From ZC4RG20 sp963702105 (lineage in GTDB: Bacteria > Pseudomonadota > Gammaproteobacteria > Steroidobacterales > Rariloculaceae): 64,000 bases of DNA. Both the position numbers and the translations under genes were made by a program. Where the stretch lies: NCBI GenBank assembly GCA_963702105.1, contig OY969712.1, forward strand, positions 4,340,001 to 4,404,000. Direction: 5' to 3'. Of the stretch, positions 28,933 to 36,673 are shown piece by piece (within the stretch, counting starts at the first letter, position 1; the number at the start of each line of letters is the position of its first letter). The notes beneath the pieces are model-generated. The model saw only the letters and a list, made by a program, of their open reading frames with translations, was not told the origin of the DNA and did not search any database.

Positions 28933-29421
28933 TCAACTCGTGATTTCTTCGACGGACTTGCCGCGCTTGGCGGCGATGGACTGCGGCGAGCGCATGTCGG
29001 TCAGCGCCGCGAGCGTCGCGCGCACGACGTTGATCGGATTGCGCGAGCCGTAGCTCTTCGCGAGCACGTTGCGCACGCCGGCGCACTCGAAGACCGCGCG
29101 CATGGCGCCGCCCGCGATGATGCCCGTGCCGTCCGAGGCGGGCTGCATGAAGACGCGCGTCGCGCCGTGGCGGCCCAGCATCTCGTACTGCAGCGTGTCC
29201 TTCTTGAGGTGCACGGTCTTCAAATTCTTGCGGGCGGCCTGCATGGCCTTTTGGATCGCGAGCGGCAGCTCGCGCGCCTTGCCATAGCCGTAGCCGACCC
29301 GGCCCGCGCCGTCGCCGACGACCGTGAGAGCCGTGAAGCCGAATTGCCGGCCGCCCTTGACGACCTTGGCGACGCGGTTCACCGCGACGAGCTTTTCCTG
29401 AAATTCTTCGATGTTCGCCAT
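28933..29421 (-). CDS. rpsE: 30S ribosomal protein S5
   Basis: A 162-residue S5: the N-terminal double-stranded-RNA-binding-like domain (EKLVAVNRVAKVVKGGRQF, VGYGYGKARELPLAI) and the C-terminal fold with GGAMRAVFECAGVRNVLAKS and NPINVVRATLAAL. It contributes to decoding accuracy and mRNA entry. Part of the spc operon. Confidence 0.98.
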   Translation of the reverse strand: MANIEEFQEKLVAVNRVAKVVKGGRQFGFTALTVVGDGAGRVGYGYGKARELPLAIQKAMQAARKNLKTVHLKKDTLQYEMLGRHGATRVFMQPASDGTGIIAGGAMRAVFECAGVRNVLAKSYGSRNPINVVRATLAALTDMRSPQSIAAKRGKSVEEITS

Positions 29422-29430
29422 AACCTTCGC

Positions 29431-29784
29431 TCAGAGCTGAAGCCCGGCCTCACGGGCCGCGTCGGCCAGGGCCTTGACTCGGCCGTGGTACTTGAATCCC
29501 GAACGGTCGAACGCGACGCGCTCGACGCCCTGCGCCTTGGCCCTTTCGGCCACGAGCTTGCCGACGGCTCGCGCCGCGGCGGAATTGCCCGTCTGCCCGA
29601 GCCCCGTACGCAGATCCTTCAATAGCGTCGAGGCGCTCGCGACCACGCTCGCGCCGTCCGGCGCGATGACCTGTGCATAGATGTGCCGCGGAGTGCGATG
29701 AATGCACAGACGATGGACGCCCTCGAGAGCAATCTTGGCGCGCGTCTTCCGCGCCCTGCGCTGCCGCCGTTCCTTCTTGTTCAT
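29431..29784 (-). CDS. rplR: 50S ribosomal protein L18
   Basis: A 117-residue L18 (basic N-terminus MNKKERRQRRARKTRAKI, then HRTPRHIYAQVIAPDGASVVASAST, and FDRSGFKYHGRVKALADAAREAG). It binds 5S rRNA together with L5. It begins 3 bp after the rplF stop in the spc operon. Confidence 0.98.
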   Translation of the reverse strand: MNKKERRQRRARKTRAKIALEGVHRLCIHRTPRHIYAQVIAPDGASVVASASTLLKDLRTGLGQTGNSAAARAVGKLVAERAKAQGVERVAFDRSGFKYHGRVKALADAAREAGLQL

Positions 29785-29787
29785 CTG

Positions 29788-30321
29788 CTACTTCTTCTTC
29801 GCTTCCTTCAACACGATGCGCTCGTCCGAGTAGCGCACGCCCTTGCCCTTATAGGGTTCCGGCGGCCGAAACCGCCGAAGCTCCGCGGCCACCTGGCCGA
29901 CGCGCTGGCGGTCGATGCCGCGAACGACGATCTCCGACTGGCTCGGCGTCTCCACCGTGATGCCTTCCGGAACCGGGTACTCGACCGGATGCGAGAACCC
30001 CAGCGTGAGGTTCAGCTTCTTGCCCTGCGCCTGCGCGCGGTAGCCGACGCCGACGAGCTCGAGCTTGCGCTCGAAGCCGGCGCTGACGCCCGTGACCATG
30101 TTGTTGATGTGCGCCCGGGTCGTGCCCGCCATGGCGTTCGCGAAGCGGCTGCCCGAGCGCGCCGAGACGGCGAGCTCTGAATCTTCCTGCTTGACCTCGA
30201 TCTCGCGCGAGAGCTCGAGCGTCAGCGAGCCCTTCGGGCCCTTCACCGTCAAAGCGTTCGCGTTGATCTCCGCGGTCACTCCCTTGCCGAGGGGGACGGG
30301 ACGCTTGGCTACTCTAGACAT
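29788..30321 (-). CDS. rplF: 50S ribosomal protein L6
   Basis: A 177-residue L6 with two similar RNA-binding folds: SRVAKRPVPLGKGVTAEI at the start, and the family signature PEPYKGKGVRYSDERIVLKE at the end. It sits near the factor-binding site of the 50S. Part of the spc operon, 10 bp after rpsH. Confidence 0.98.
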   Translation of the reverse strand: MSRVAKRPVPLGKGVTAEINANALTVKGPKGSLTLELSREIEVKQEDSELAVSARSGSRFANAMAGTTRAHINNMVTGVSAGFERKLELVGVGYRAQAQGKKLNLTLGFSHPVEYPVPEGITVETPSQSEIVVRGIDRQRVGQVAAELRRFRPPEPYKGKGVRYSDERIVLKEAKKK

Positions 30322-30331
30322 CGGTTCCGCC

Positions 30332-30727
30332 TCACGAAACGTAGCAGAGGACCTCGCCGCCGTGGCCGCCCGCGCGCGCCGCGCGGTCGGACATCACGCC
30401 CGCCGAGGTCGAGACAATCGCAATACCGAGGCCGCCCTGCACTTTCGGCAGATCGTCGGCCGCGCGGTACACCCGCAGGCCGGGCCGGCTCACGCGCTCG
30501 ATGTACTCGATGACCGGCTGGTCCTTGAAGTACTTGAGCTCGATGGTCATGGTCGGCTTCGTTTCGTCGCCGTCCGTCGCCACGCCGGCCACGTAGCCTT
30601 CGGCCGCGAGCACGCGGGCGACGGCCAGCTTGAGCTTCGAAGCCGGCAGCGCGACGACGGGCTTCCTCGCCGTCTGCGCGTTGCGAATCCGCGTCAACAT
30701 ATCCGCAATGGGGTCGGTCATGCTCAT
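30332..30727 (-). CDS. rpsH: 30S ribosomal protein S8
   Basis: A 131-residue S8 with MTDPIADMLTRIRNAQ at the N-terminus and GGLGIAIVSTSAGVMSDRAARA near the end. It binds helix 21 of 16S rRNA and in E. coli represses the spc operon at the rplE start; I did not identify that mRNA site here. It lies 34 bp after rpsN. Confidence 0.98.
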   Translation of the reverse strand: MSMTDPIADMLTRIRNAQTARKPVVALPASKLKLAVARVLAAEGYVAGVATDGDETKPTMTIELKYFKDQPVIEYIERVSRPGLRVYRAADDLPKVQGGLGIAIVSTSAGVMSDRAARAGGHGGEVLCYVS

Positions 30728-30761
30728 TTCAAGATTTTCCTCGAGGTATCACGGCGGCCGC

Positions 30762-31067
30762 TTACCAGCTTGCTTTCCCGAGGCCGGGGATCTCGCCGCG
30801 CATGGCGGCCTCACGGAGCTTGTTTCTGCCAAGCCCGAACTTGCGGTAGTAGCCGTGCGGCCGCCCCGTAATCGCGCAGCGGTTCCTGATCCGCACCGGG
30901 CTCGAATCGCGCGGCAGGGACTGCAGGCGCACCTGGGCGTCCTGCTTCACCTCGTCGGACGCGCGCGGATCCGCGATGATCTTACGGTACTCGGCGCGCT
31001 TGGCGGCGTACTTTTGGACCAGGCGCTCGCGCTTCGCATTCCGGGCGAGCAGGGATTTCTTGGCCAT
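30762..31067 (-). CDS. rpsN: 30S ribosomal protein S14 (C-minus form)
   Basis: A 101-residue S14 of the long, zinc-free type: MAKKSLLARNAKRERLVQKY at the N-terminus and NRCAITGRPHGYYRKFGLGRN with only one Cys in the core. The ATG at 31067 is the family start; a longer frame extends into rplE. Part of the spc operon. Confidence 0.97.
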   Translation of the reverse strand: MAKKSLLARNAKRERLVQKYAAKRAEYRKIIADPRASDEVKQDAQVRLQSLPRDSSPVRIRNRCAITGRPHGYYRKFGLGRNKLREAAMRGEIPGLGKASW

Positions 31068-31083
31068 CGATTGACTCCAGACT

Positions 31084-31623
31084 TCAGGACCGCAGCGGGA
31101 AGTGGAAGGCTTCGAGCAGAGCGCGGCCCGCTTCGTCGTCTTTCGCCGTGGTCGTGATTGCAATGTCCATGCCGCGCAGCGCGTCGACCTGGTCGTAGTT
31201 GATTTCCGGAAAAATAATCTGCTCGCGGATGCCGAGGTTGTAGTTGCCGCGGCCGTCGAAGGCCCGCGCCGAAAAGCCCCGGAAGTCCCGGATGCGCGGG
31301 ATCGCGACGTTCACGAGCCGGTCGAAAAACTCGTACATGCGCTCGCGCCGCAGCGTGACCTTGCAGCCGATCGGAAAGCCTTCCCTGACCTTGAAGCTCG
31401 CGACGGAGATGCGCGCCTTGCACGGCACGGCCTTCTGCCCGGTGATGCGCGCGAGGTCGTTCATGGCGTTCTCGAGCACCTTGCGGTCCGCAAGCGCTTC
31501 CCCGACCCCCATGTTCACGGTGATCTTGACGAGCTTCGGCACCGCCATGCGGTTCTTGACCCCGAGGCGCTCCTGAAGCTTCGGGACGACCTCGGCGTTG
31601 TAGTATTCCTGCAACCTGCTCAT
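31084..31623 (-). CDS. rplE: 50S ribosomal protein L5
   Basis: A 179-residue L5 with SRLQEYYNAEVVPKLQERLG, KITVNMGVGEALADRK and RDFRGFSARAFDGRGNYNLG, and FPEINYDQVDALRGMDIAI. It binds 5S rRNA with L18. The ATG at 31623 begins 1 bp after the rplX stop, so translation is probably coupled. Confidence 0.98.
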   Translation of the reverse strand: MSRLQEYYNAEVVPKLQERLGVKNRMAVPKLVKITVNMGVGEALADRKVLENAMNDLARITGQKAVPCKARISVASFKVREGFPIGCKVTLRRERMYEFFDRLVNVAIPRIRDFRGFSARAFDGRGNYNLGIREQIIFPEINYDQVDALRGMDIAITTTAKDDEAGRALLEAFHFPLRS

Positions 31624-31624
31624 A

Positions 31625-31942
31625 TCAGGCGTCCAGCACTTCGTTGTTCGACTTGAAATACCGCACCTTGCGGCCGTCTCCGAGCGTCTTGAAGCCCACG
31701 CGGTCGCCCTTCTCGGTGGCCGGGTTGTACAGCAGCACGTTCGAGATGTGGAGCGGTGCTTCCTTCTCGATGATGCCGCCCTGAACCCCCGCGTTCGGGT
31801 TCGGCCGCTGATGCTTCTTCACGACGTTGACGCTTTCGACGAGCACGCGGTCGTCCTCGTACACCTTGACGACCGTACCGCGCCGGCCCTTGTCTTTGCC
31901 GGCGATGACTACGACCTCGTCGCCTTTCCTGATCCGTTTCAT
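31625..31942 (-). CDS. rplX: 50S ribosomal protein L24
   Basis: A 105-residue L24 with the KOW motif at the N-terminus (KRIRKGDEVVVIAGKDKGRRG) and NVVKKHQRPNPNAGVQGGIIEKEAP. It is an assembly-initiator protein for the 50S. Part of the spc operon, 11 bp after rplN. Confidence 0.98.
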   Translation of the reverse strand: MKRIRKGDEVVVIAGKDKGRRGTVVKVYEDDRVLVESVNVVKKHQRPNPNAGVQGGIIEKEAPLHISNVLLYNPATEKGDRVGFKTLGDGRKVRYFKSNNEVLDA

Positions 31943-31953
31943 GCCGGGCGCCT

Positions 31954-32322
31954 CTAAAGGACCTCGGGAGCCAAGGAAATGATCTTCATGAACCGGCTCG
32001 TGCGCAGCTCCCGCGTGACCGGCCCGAAAATTCGGGTGCCGATCGGCTCGAGCCGGTTATTCAACAGCACGGCGGCGTTGCCGTCGAAGCGGATCGCCGA
32101 GCCGTCCGGCCGGCGCAGACCGTGACGCGTCCGCACGACGACGGCGTTGTAGACCTCGCCCTTCTTGACGCGACCGCGCGGGATCGCGTCCTTGATGGTG
32201 ACCTTGATGATGTCGCCGATCTTCGCATAGCGGCGCTTCGAGCCGCCCAGCACCTTGATGCACATGAGCCGCCGGGCACCGCTGTTGTCCGCGGCCGACA
32301 ATACCGTTTGGGTCTGAATCAT
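31954..32322 (-). CDS. rplN: 50S ribosomal protein L14
   Basis: A 122-residue L14, start MIQTQTVLSAADNSGARRLM, with the signature DAIPRGRVKKGEVYNAVVVRT and C-terminal REL-rich helix. It is the first gene of the spc set, only 10 bp after rpsQ, so S10 and spc run together without a visible terminator or promoter between them. Confidence 0.98.
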   Translation of the reverse strand: MIQTQTVLSAADNSGARRLMCIKVLGGSKRRYAKIGDIIKVTIKDAIPRGRVKKGEVYNAVVVRTRHGLRRPDGSAIRFDGNAAVLLNNRLEPIGTRIFGPVTRELRTSRFMKIISLAPEVL

Positions 32323-32332
32323 CGGTCGAACC

Positions 32333-32647
32333 TCACGCTTCCGAGGCCGAAGCCTCGGCCGCCGCGGCCTCGGCGGCCGCCGGGCTCGTCATGATCTCGA
32401 CGACGCGCCAGGACTTACGCTTCGAGATCGGCCGGCACTCGGTGATCGCCACCGTGTCGCCCTCGCGGCACGCATTGGCCTCGTCGTGCGCGACGACCTT
32501 GGTCGTTCGGCGGATGAACTTCCCATAGACCGGATGCCGGATCAGTCGTTCCACGGCCACGGTCACGCTCTTGTCCATCTTGTTGCTGACGACGCGCCCG
32601 ACGACGGTGCGCGTATTGTTCGGCTCTGCCGTCTCGGCGGCGCTCAT
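32333..32647 (-). CDS. rpsQ: 30S ribosomal protein S17 with Ala/Glu-rich tail
   Basis: A 104-residue S17: core RTVVGRVVSNKMDKSVTVAVERL...HPVYGKFIRRTTKVVAHDEANACREGD...CRPISKRKSWRVVEI. The family is about 84 residues; here a C-terminal tail of Ala, Glu and Ser (about 15-18 residues) is added. The start overlaps the rpmC stop by 4 bp. Last gene of the S10 set. Confidence 0.97.
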   Translation of the reverse strand: MSAAETAEPNNTRTVVGRVVSNKMDKSVTVAVERLIRHPVYGKFIRRTTKVVAHDEANACREGDTVAITECRPISKRKSWRVVEIMTSPAAAEAAAAEASASEA

Positions 32648-32850
32648 CGGGTCGTTTCCTTCTCGTTGGCCCGCTGGCTCAAGACGGTCTTGATGCGGGC
32701 GATGTCCTTACGGACCTTGCCGTGCTGGTCGGGCTTCGCGCCCTGACCCGTGACGGCCTGCATGCGCAGGTTGAACTGCTCGCGGCGCAGCTTCAGCAGC
32801 TCCTCCGCCAGCGCGGCGTCGTCCTTCTCGCGGATCTCTCTGATCTTCAT
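32644..32850 (-). CDS. rpmC: 50S ribosomal protein L29
   Basis: A 68-residue L29, two helices: MKIREIREKDDAALAEELLK and VRKDIARIKTVLSQRANEK. It lies at the tunnel exit and helps to dock SRP and trigger factor. It overlaps rplP upstream and rpsQ downstream by 4 bp each (ATGA). Confidence 0.97.
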   Translation of the reverse strand: MKIREIREKDDAALAEELLKLRREQFNLRMQAVTGQGAKPDQHGKVRKDIARIKTVLSQRANEKETTR

Positions 32851-33260
32851 TGTCCGTGCCGCTCCACGAATTGCGTGCGGATCGGCAGCTTTGCGGCGGC
32901 GAGACGAAAAGCCTCGCGCGCGACATCCTCCGGCACGCCGGCCATCTCGTAGAGCAGGCGGCCGGGCTGGATCTGCGCGACCCAGTACTCGACGTTGCCC
33001 TTGCCCTTGCCCTGCCGGACCTCGAGGGGCTTCTTCGTGATCGGCTTGTCCGGGAACACGCGGATCCAGATCTTGCCGCCGCGCTTGACGTGGCGCGTCA
33101 TGGCGCGGCGCGCAGCCTCGATCTGCCGGGCCGTGAGCTGGCCGCGATCCGTGGCCTTGAGGCCGAACTCGCCGAAGCTCACGGCGCTGCCGCGGTAGGC
33201 TAGACCTGTGTTGCGGCCCTTGAACTGCTTTCTGAATTTGGTACGTTTCGGTTGAAGCAT
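32847..33260 (-). CDS. rplP: 50S ribosomal protein L16
   Basis: A 137-residue L16: MLQPKRTKFRKQFKGRNTGL, FGEFGLKATDRGQLTARQIEAARRAM and KRGGKIWIRVFPDKPITKKP. It contacts the A-site tRNA elbow. The Arg near position 81 that is hydroxylated by YcfD in E. coli lies in the GKGKGNVEYWVA region, which is conserved here. Part of the S10 operon. Confidence 0.98.
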   Translation of the reverse strand: MLQPKRTKFRKQFKGRNTGLAYRGSAVSFGEFGLKATDRGQLTARQIEAARRAMTRHVKRGGKIWIRVFPDKPITKKPLEVRQGKGKGNVEYWVAQIQPGRLLYEMAGVPEDVAREAFRLAAAKLPIRTQFVERHGQ

Positions 33261-33312
33261 CTGCTTACCCTTGCCTCGTCGTCGGGGCGCAAGCCGCGGG
33301 CACTGCCCGGGC

Positions 33313-34005
33313 TCAGCCCTGCTGCTGCTGGCGCGGCGCCTCCTGCTGCTCCTGCTTCGCCTCGGCCACGTCGAAGACCTCGCCGCGGAACACCCAGACC
33401 TTGACGCCGATGACGCCGTAGGTCGTCTTGGCCTCGGCGAGGCCGTAGTCGATATCGGCCCTCAGCGTGTGCAGGGGCACGCGGCCCTCGCGGTACCACT
33501 CCGAGCGCGCGATCTCCGCGCCGTTCAGGCGCCCGGAAACCTTGACCTTCACGCCTTCGGCGCCTAGCCGCATCGTGTTCGTGACGGCCCGGCGCATGGC
33601 GCGCCGGAACTGCACGCGGCGCTCGAGCTGCTGCGCGATGCCTTCGGCCACGAGCTGCGCGTCGAGCTCGGGCTTACGGATCTCGGAAATATTGAGCCGC
33701 ACGTCGTGCAGCGGCATGCCGAGCAGCCTCGAGACCTCGCCCCGCAGCTTCTCGATGTCCTCGCCCTTCTTGCCGATCACGATGCCGGGCCGGGCCGTGT
33801 GAATCGTAATGTTCGCCTTCTTGGCGGGCCGCTCGATGTGGATGCGGCTCACCGAGGCGTCCTTGAGCTTGCGGCGCAGGAACTCCCGAACGCGGTGATC
33901 CTGCTCGACGTAGCCCGCGAAGCTCTGTGAGTCGGCGAACCACTTGGAGGCCCACTCCTTGGTGATCCCCAAGCGAATGCCGACCGGATTGACCTTTTGA
34001 CCCAT
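33313..34005 (-). CDS. rpsC: 30S ribosomal protein S3
   Basis: A 230-residue S3: MGQKVNPVGIRLGITKEWAS, KH domain with RPGIVIGKKGEDIEKLR, and the C-terminal domain with GIKVWVF-like ending (TYGVIGVKVWVFRGE). The last ~15 residues are Gln/Glu-rich (KQEQQEAPRQQQQG), an added low-complexity tail. It forms part of the mRNA entry tunnel and helicase. 3 bp after rplV. Confidence 0.98.
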   Translation of the reverse strand: MGQKVNPVGIRLGITKEWASKWFADSQSFAGYVEQDHRVREFLRRKLKDASVSRIHIERPAKKANITIHTARPGIVIGKKGEDIEKLRGEVSRLLGMPLHDVRLNISEIRKPELDAQLVAEGIAQQLERRVQFRRAMRRAVTNTMRLGAEGVKVKVSGRLNGAEIARSEWYREGRVPLHTLRADIDYGLAEAKTTYGVIGVKVWVFRGEVFDVAEAKQEQQEAPRQQQQG

Positions 34006-34008
34006 AAA

Positions 34009-34341
34009 TTACTCGTCCGCCACGCGTATCGTGATGTGGCTGTTGCGCTTGAGAATCCGGTTGCCCCGGCCCTTGGCCCGCGCGCGGTAACGCGTGAGCG
34101 ACGGCGCGCCGTTGACCTCGACGATCGATACCGTGAGCTCGTCGATGTCGGCGCCGTGGTTGTGCTCGGCATTGGCGATCGCGGACTCGAGCACCTTGTG
34201 CACGAACCTGGCCGCCTTCTTCGGGCTGAACCGCAGGATGTCGATGGCCTGAGCCACCGACTTGCCTCTTATCTGATCCGCGACTAGGCGGCATTTCTGG
34301 GGGGAAATGCGCGCGTATCGCAATGTGGCCGCAACGTGCAT
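34009..34341 (-). CDS. rplV: 50S ribosomal protein L22
   Basis: A 110-residue L22: YARISPQKCRLVADQIRGKSV, KKAARFVHKVLESAIANAEHN and the hairpin tip region RYRARAKGRGNRILKRNSHITI that lines the exit tunnel (macrolide site). The 259-bp gap upstream, unusually long for this operon, holds a family B inverted repeat and an 18-bp tandem repeat. Confidence 0.98.
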   Translation of the reverse strand: MHVAATLRYARISPQKCRLVADQIRGKSVAQAIDILRFSPKKAARFVHKVLESAIANAEHNHGADIDELTVSIVEVNGAPSLTRYRARAKGRGNRILKRNSHITIRVADE

Positions 34342-34373
34342 CGAACCTTGCTCCGACTCAATTCCTTTAAGGT

Positions 34374-34500
34374 GTCCCGACAGCGTTCATGCATGCATCG
34401 ACTTTCGGGACCGCCGTGAACCCGTCCCTGGGGGCCCGCTGAGCGCCGTCCTGGCGCTCAGCGTCCCGAAAGCCGATGCATGCATGAACGCTGTCGGGAC
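34374..34500. repeat. Family B nested inverted repeat, copy 2 (rpsS/rplV gap)
   Basis: The outer arms 34374-34411 and 34463-34500 are 38 bp each with one mismatch, and include CATGCATGCATCG. A perfect 10-bp hairpin (GCTGAGCGCC/GGCGCTCAGC) lies inside. The core 34406-34468 is nearly the same as that of the 23809-23930 element in the opposite orientation, but the arms are unrelated. Confidence 0.93.
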
Positions 34501-34503
34501 CCA

Positions 34504-34575
34504 TTGTTTGTCTGTCTCAGCTTTCGACGTTGACTCGGCGTTGGACACTGTCTCTGCTTTGGACACTGTCTCGGC
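34504..34575 (-). repeat. 18-bp tandem repeat, four degenerating units, downstream of rpsS
   Basis: Read on the minus strand, four consecutive 18-bp units (34575-34558, 34557-34540, 34539-34522, 34521-34504) start GCC/GCA/GCC/GCT-GAG and share ACAGTGTCC in the first two. Several changes fall every third base; as codons they would read AETVSK, AETVSN, AESTSK, AETDKQ. This frame is not that of S19 and has no start codon nearby. Confidence 0.8.
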
Positions 34576-34600
34576 CGCGACGTTAACTCTGCTTCCGGCG

Positions 34601-34876
34601 CTACGACTTCGACTTTCTGTCGCCGGAATGGCCCTTGAAGGTCCTCGTCACCGCGAACTCGCCGAGCTTGTGGCCGACCATGTTCTCGGAGACCAGGATC
34701 GGGATGTGCTGGCGGCCGTTGTGGACCGCGATCGTGAGACCAACCATGTCCGGCAGGATCATGGACCGGCGCGACCAAGTCCGGATCGGGCGGCGATCGT
34801 TCGCGGCCGACGCCTTCTCGACCTTCTTGAGCAGGTGCAGATCGACGAACGGACCCTTTTTGATGGAACGTGGCAT
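34601..34876 (-). CDS. rpsS: 30S ribosomal protein S19
   Basis: A 91-residue S19: MPRSIKKGPFVDLHLLKKVE, RTWSRRSMILPDMVGLTIAVHNG and MVGHKLGEFAVTRTFKGH. It lies in the 30S head next to S13. The length is normal, ending in a basic tail. 9 bp after rplB in the S10 operon. Confidence 0.98.
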   Translation of the reverse strand: MPRSIKKGPFVDLHLLKKVEKASAANDRRPIRTWSRRSMILPDMVGLTIAVHNGRQHIPILVSENMVGHKLGEFAVTRTFKGHSGDRKSKS

Positions 34877-34885
34877 ATTCGGACC

Positions 34886-35713
34886 TTACTTCTGCTTCCG
34901 GGTGCGCACGATCATGGCCTTCGTGCGCTTGTTGTGCCGGGTCTTGTAACCTTTCGTCGGCATGCCCCAGGGCGATACCGGGTGGCGGCCGCCGGACGTA
35001 CGGCCCTCGCCGCCCCCGTGCGGATGATCCACGGGGTTCATGGCGACACCGCGGACCGTCGGGCGCACGCCCCGCCAGCGCTGCGCGCCGGCCTTGCCGA
35101 GCTTGCGCAGGCTGTGCTCGTCGTTGCCCACCTCGCCGACCGTGGCGCGGCAGCCGACGTGCACGCGGCGCATCTCGCCCGAGCGCAGTCGCAGCGTCAC
35201 GTAGGCGCCCTCGCGCGCGACGATCTGCACCGAGGCGCCGGCGCTGCGGGCCAGCTGGCCGCCCTTGCCGGGCTTGAGCTCGACGCAGTGCACCTGCGTG
35301 CCGACCGGGATGTTCTTGAGGGGCAGCGCGTTGCCGGGCTTGATCGGCGCGTCGACGCCGGTGAGGATCGCGTCGCCGACCTTGAGCCGCTTGGGCGCCA
35401 GGATGTAGCGGCGTTCGCCGTCCGTGAAGACGACGAGCGCCAGGTGGGCGCTGCGGTTCGGATCGTACTCGAGGCGCTCGACGCGGCCCGCGATGCCGTC
35501 CTTGTCCCGCTTGAAGTCCACGAGGCGATAGTGGCGCTTGTGCCCGCCGCCCTGGTGGCGCGTCGTGACGCGGCCCTGGTTGTTGCGGCCGCCGCGCTTA
35601 GGCAGCGGCGCCGTCAGCGCCGCGTGGGGCGGACCGGCGTGCAGGCCGTCGCCGACGACCCGAACCGTGAACCGCTGCCCCGCGGAGGTCGGTTTGAGCT
35701 TTTTCAAAGCCAC
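34886..35713 (-). CDS. rplB: 50S ribosomal protein L2
   Basis: A 275-residue L2: KPTSAGQRFTVRVVGDGLH at the start, GRVTTRHQGGGHKRHYRLVDFKRDKDG, and the peptidyl-transferase-proximal segment RGVAMNPVDHPHGGGEGRTSGG. The key His near 229 in the HPHGGGEG loop is present. Part of the S10 operon; 41 bp after rplW. Confidence 0.98.
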   Translation of the reverse strand: MALKKLKPTSAGQRFTVRVVGDGLHAGPPHAALTAPLPKRGGRNNQGRVTTRHQGGGHKRHYRLVDFKRDKDGIAGRVERLEYDPNRSAHLALVVFTDGERRYILAPKRLKVGDAILTGVDAPIKPGNALPLKNIPVGTQVHCVELKPGKGGQLARSAGASVQIVAREGAYVTLRLRSGEMRRVHVGCRATVGEVGNDEHSLRKLGKAGAQRWRGVRPTVRGVAMNPVDHPHGGGEGRTSGGRHPVSPWGMPTKGYKTRHNKRTKAMIVRTRKQK

Positions 35714-35754
35714 TGTCTAAACCCTCTGCTCGAAAGACCCGTTCCCGCCCGCAA

Positions 35755-36069
35755 TCACTCGGGGCTCAGGAACTCGAGGTCGTAGCCCGGCGCGAGCCGG
35801 ACGTAAGCCTTTTTCCAATCCGAACGCCGGCCATGCCGCGCCCCGAAACGCTTGACCTTGCCCTGCACGCGGGTGGCCGCGACGCGCTCGACCTTGACGT
35901 CGAACAAAAGCTCGACGGCGCGCTTGATCTCGTTCTTGGTCGCGTCAGGGCGCACCTTGAACACGACCTGACGGCTCTCAGCCGCCGCCGTCGTCTTCTC
36001 CGAAACGTGCGGCCCGAGCAGCACGCTCGTGAGCCGCTCTTGACGGGCGATATCGTCCTGCGCGCTCAT
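35755..36069 (-). CDS. rplW: 50S ribosomal protein L23
   Basis: A 104-residue L23 (ERLTSVLLGPHVSEKTTAAAE, FKVRPDATKNEIKRAVELLFDVKVERV, GRRSDWKKAYVRLAPG). It is the docking site for trigger factor and SRP at the tunnel exit. Its ATG overlaps the rplD stop by 4 bp. Confidence 0.98.
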   Translation of the reverse strand: MSAQDDIARQERLTSVLLGPHVSEKTTAAAESRQVVFKVRPDATKNEIKRAVELLFDVKVERVAATRVQGKVKRFGARHGRRSDWKKAYVRLAPGYDLEFLSPE

Positions 36070-36671
36070 GCCAGCCGCTCCTCCAACAACTTGGCCGCCG
36101 CGGCCGTCATGACGACCTTCTCCGCGCCCACGAGGCTCACCGGGTCGACCTGCCGCGCCTCGGCGACCTCGACCTCGGGCAGATTGCGTGCGCCGAGCCA
36201 GAGGTTGGCGTCGAACGCTTCGACGACCACGAGCGCGCGCTCGGCGTCGAGCTCGCGCAGCCTGTTGCGGACTTCCTTCGTCTTGGCCTCGGCCACCGCG
36301 AAGCTCTCGACGAGCACGATGCGCTCCTGGCGCAGCAGCTCGGAGAGCACCGCGCGAAGCGCGCCGCGATACATCTTGCGGTTGACCTTCTGATCGAAGT
36401 TACGGGGCCGCGCCGCGAAGGCCCGGCCGCCGCCGATCCAGAGGGGGCTGCGCGAGGAGCCCGCGCGGGCCCGTCCCGTCCCCTTCTGGCGCCACGGCTT
36501 GATGCCGCCGCCGCTCACGTCCGACCGCGACTTCTGCGCCTTGGTGCCGGCGCGCGCGGCCGCGAGGTAGGCCGTGACGACCTGATGGACGAGCGGCTCG
36601 TTGTACGGCACCGCGAAGGCGCCGTCCGCGAGCTCGAGCGACTCGCCGTTTCCGTGCAGATTGACCTTCAT
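36066..36671 (-). CDS. rplD: 50S ribosomal protein L4
   Basis: A 201-residue L4: HQVVTAYLAAARAGTKAQKSRSDVSGGG (the long loop into the tunnel), then QKGTGRARAGSSRSPLWIGGGRAF. In E. coli L4 also represses the S10 operon through its leader; the only leader-like hairpin I see precedes rplC (37381-37418), not rpsJ. It lies 2 bp after rplC. Confidence 0.98.
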   Translation of the reverse strand: MKVNLHGNGESLELADGAFAVPYNEPLVHQVVTAYLAAARAGTKAQKSRSDVSGGGIKPWRQKGTGRARAGSSRSPLWIGGGRAFAARPRNFDQKVNRKMYRGALRAVLSELLRQERIVLVESFAVAEAKTKEVRNRLRELDAERALVVVEAFDANLWLGARNLPEVEVAEARQVDPVSLVGAEKVVMTAAAAKLLEERLA

Positions 36672-36673
36672 GA

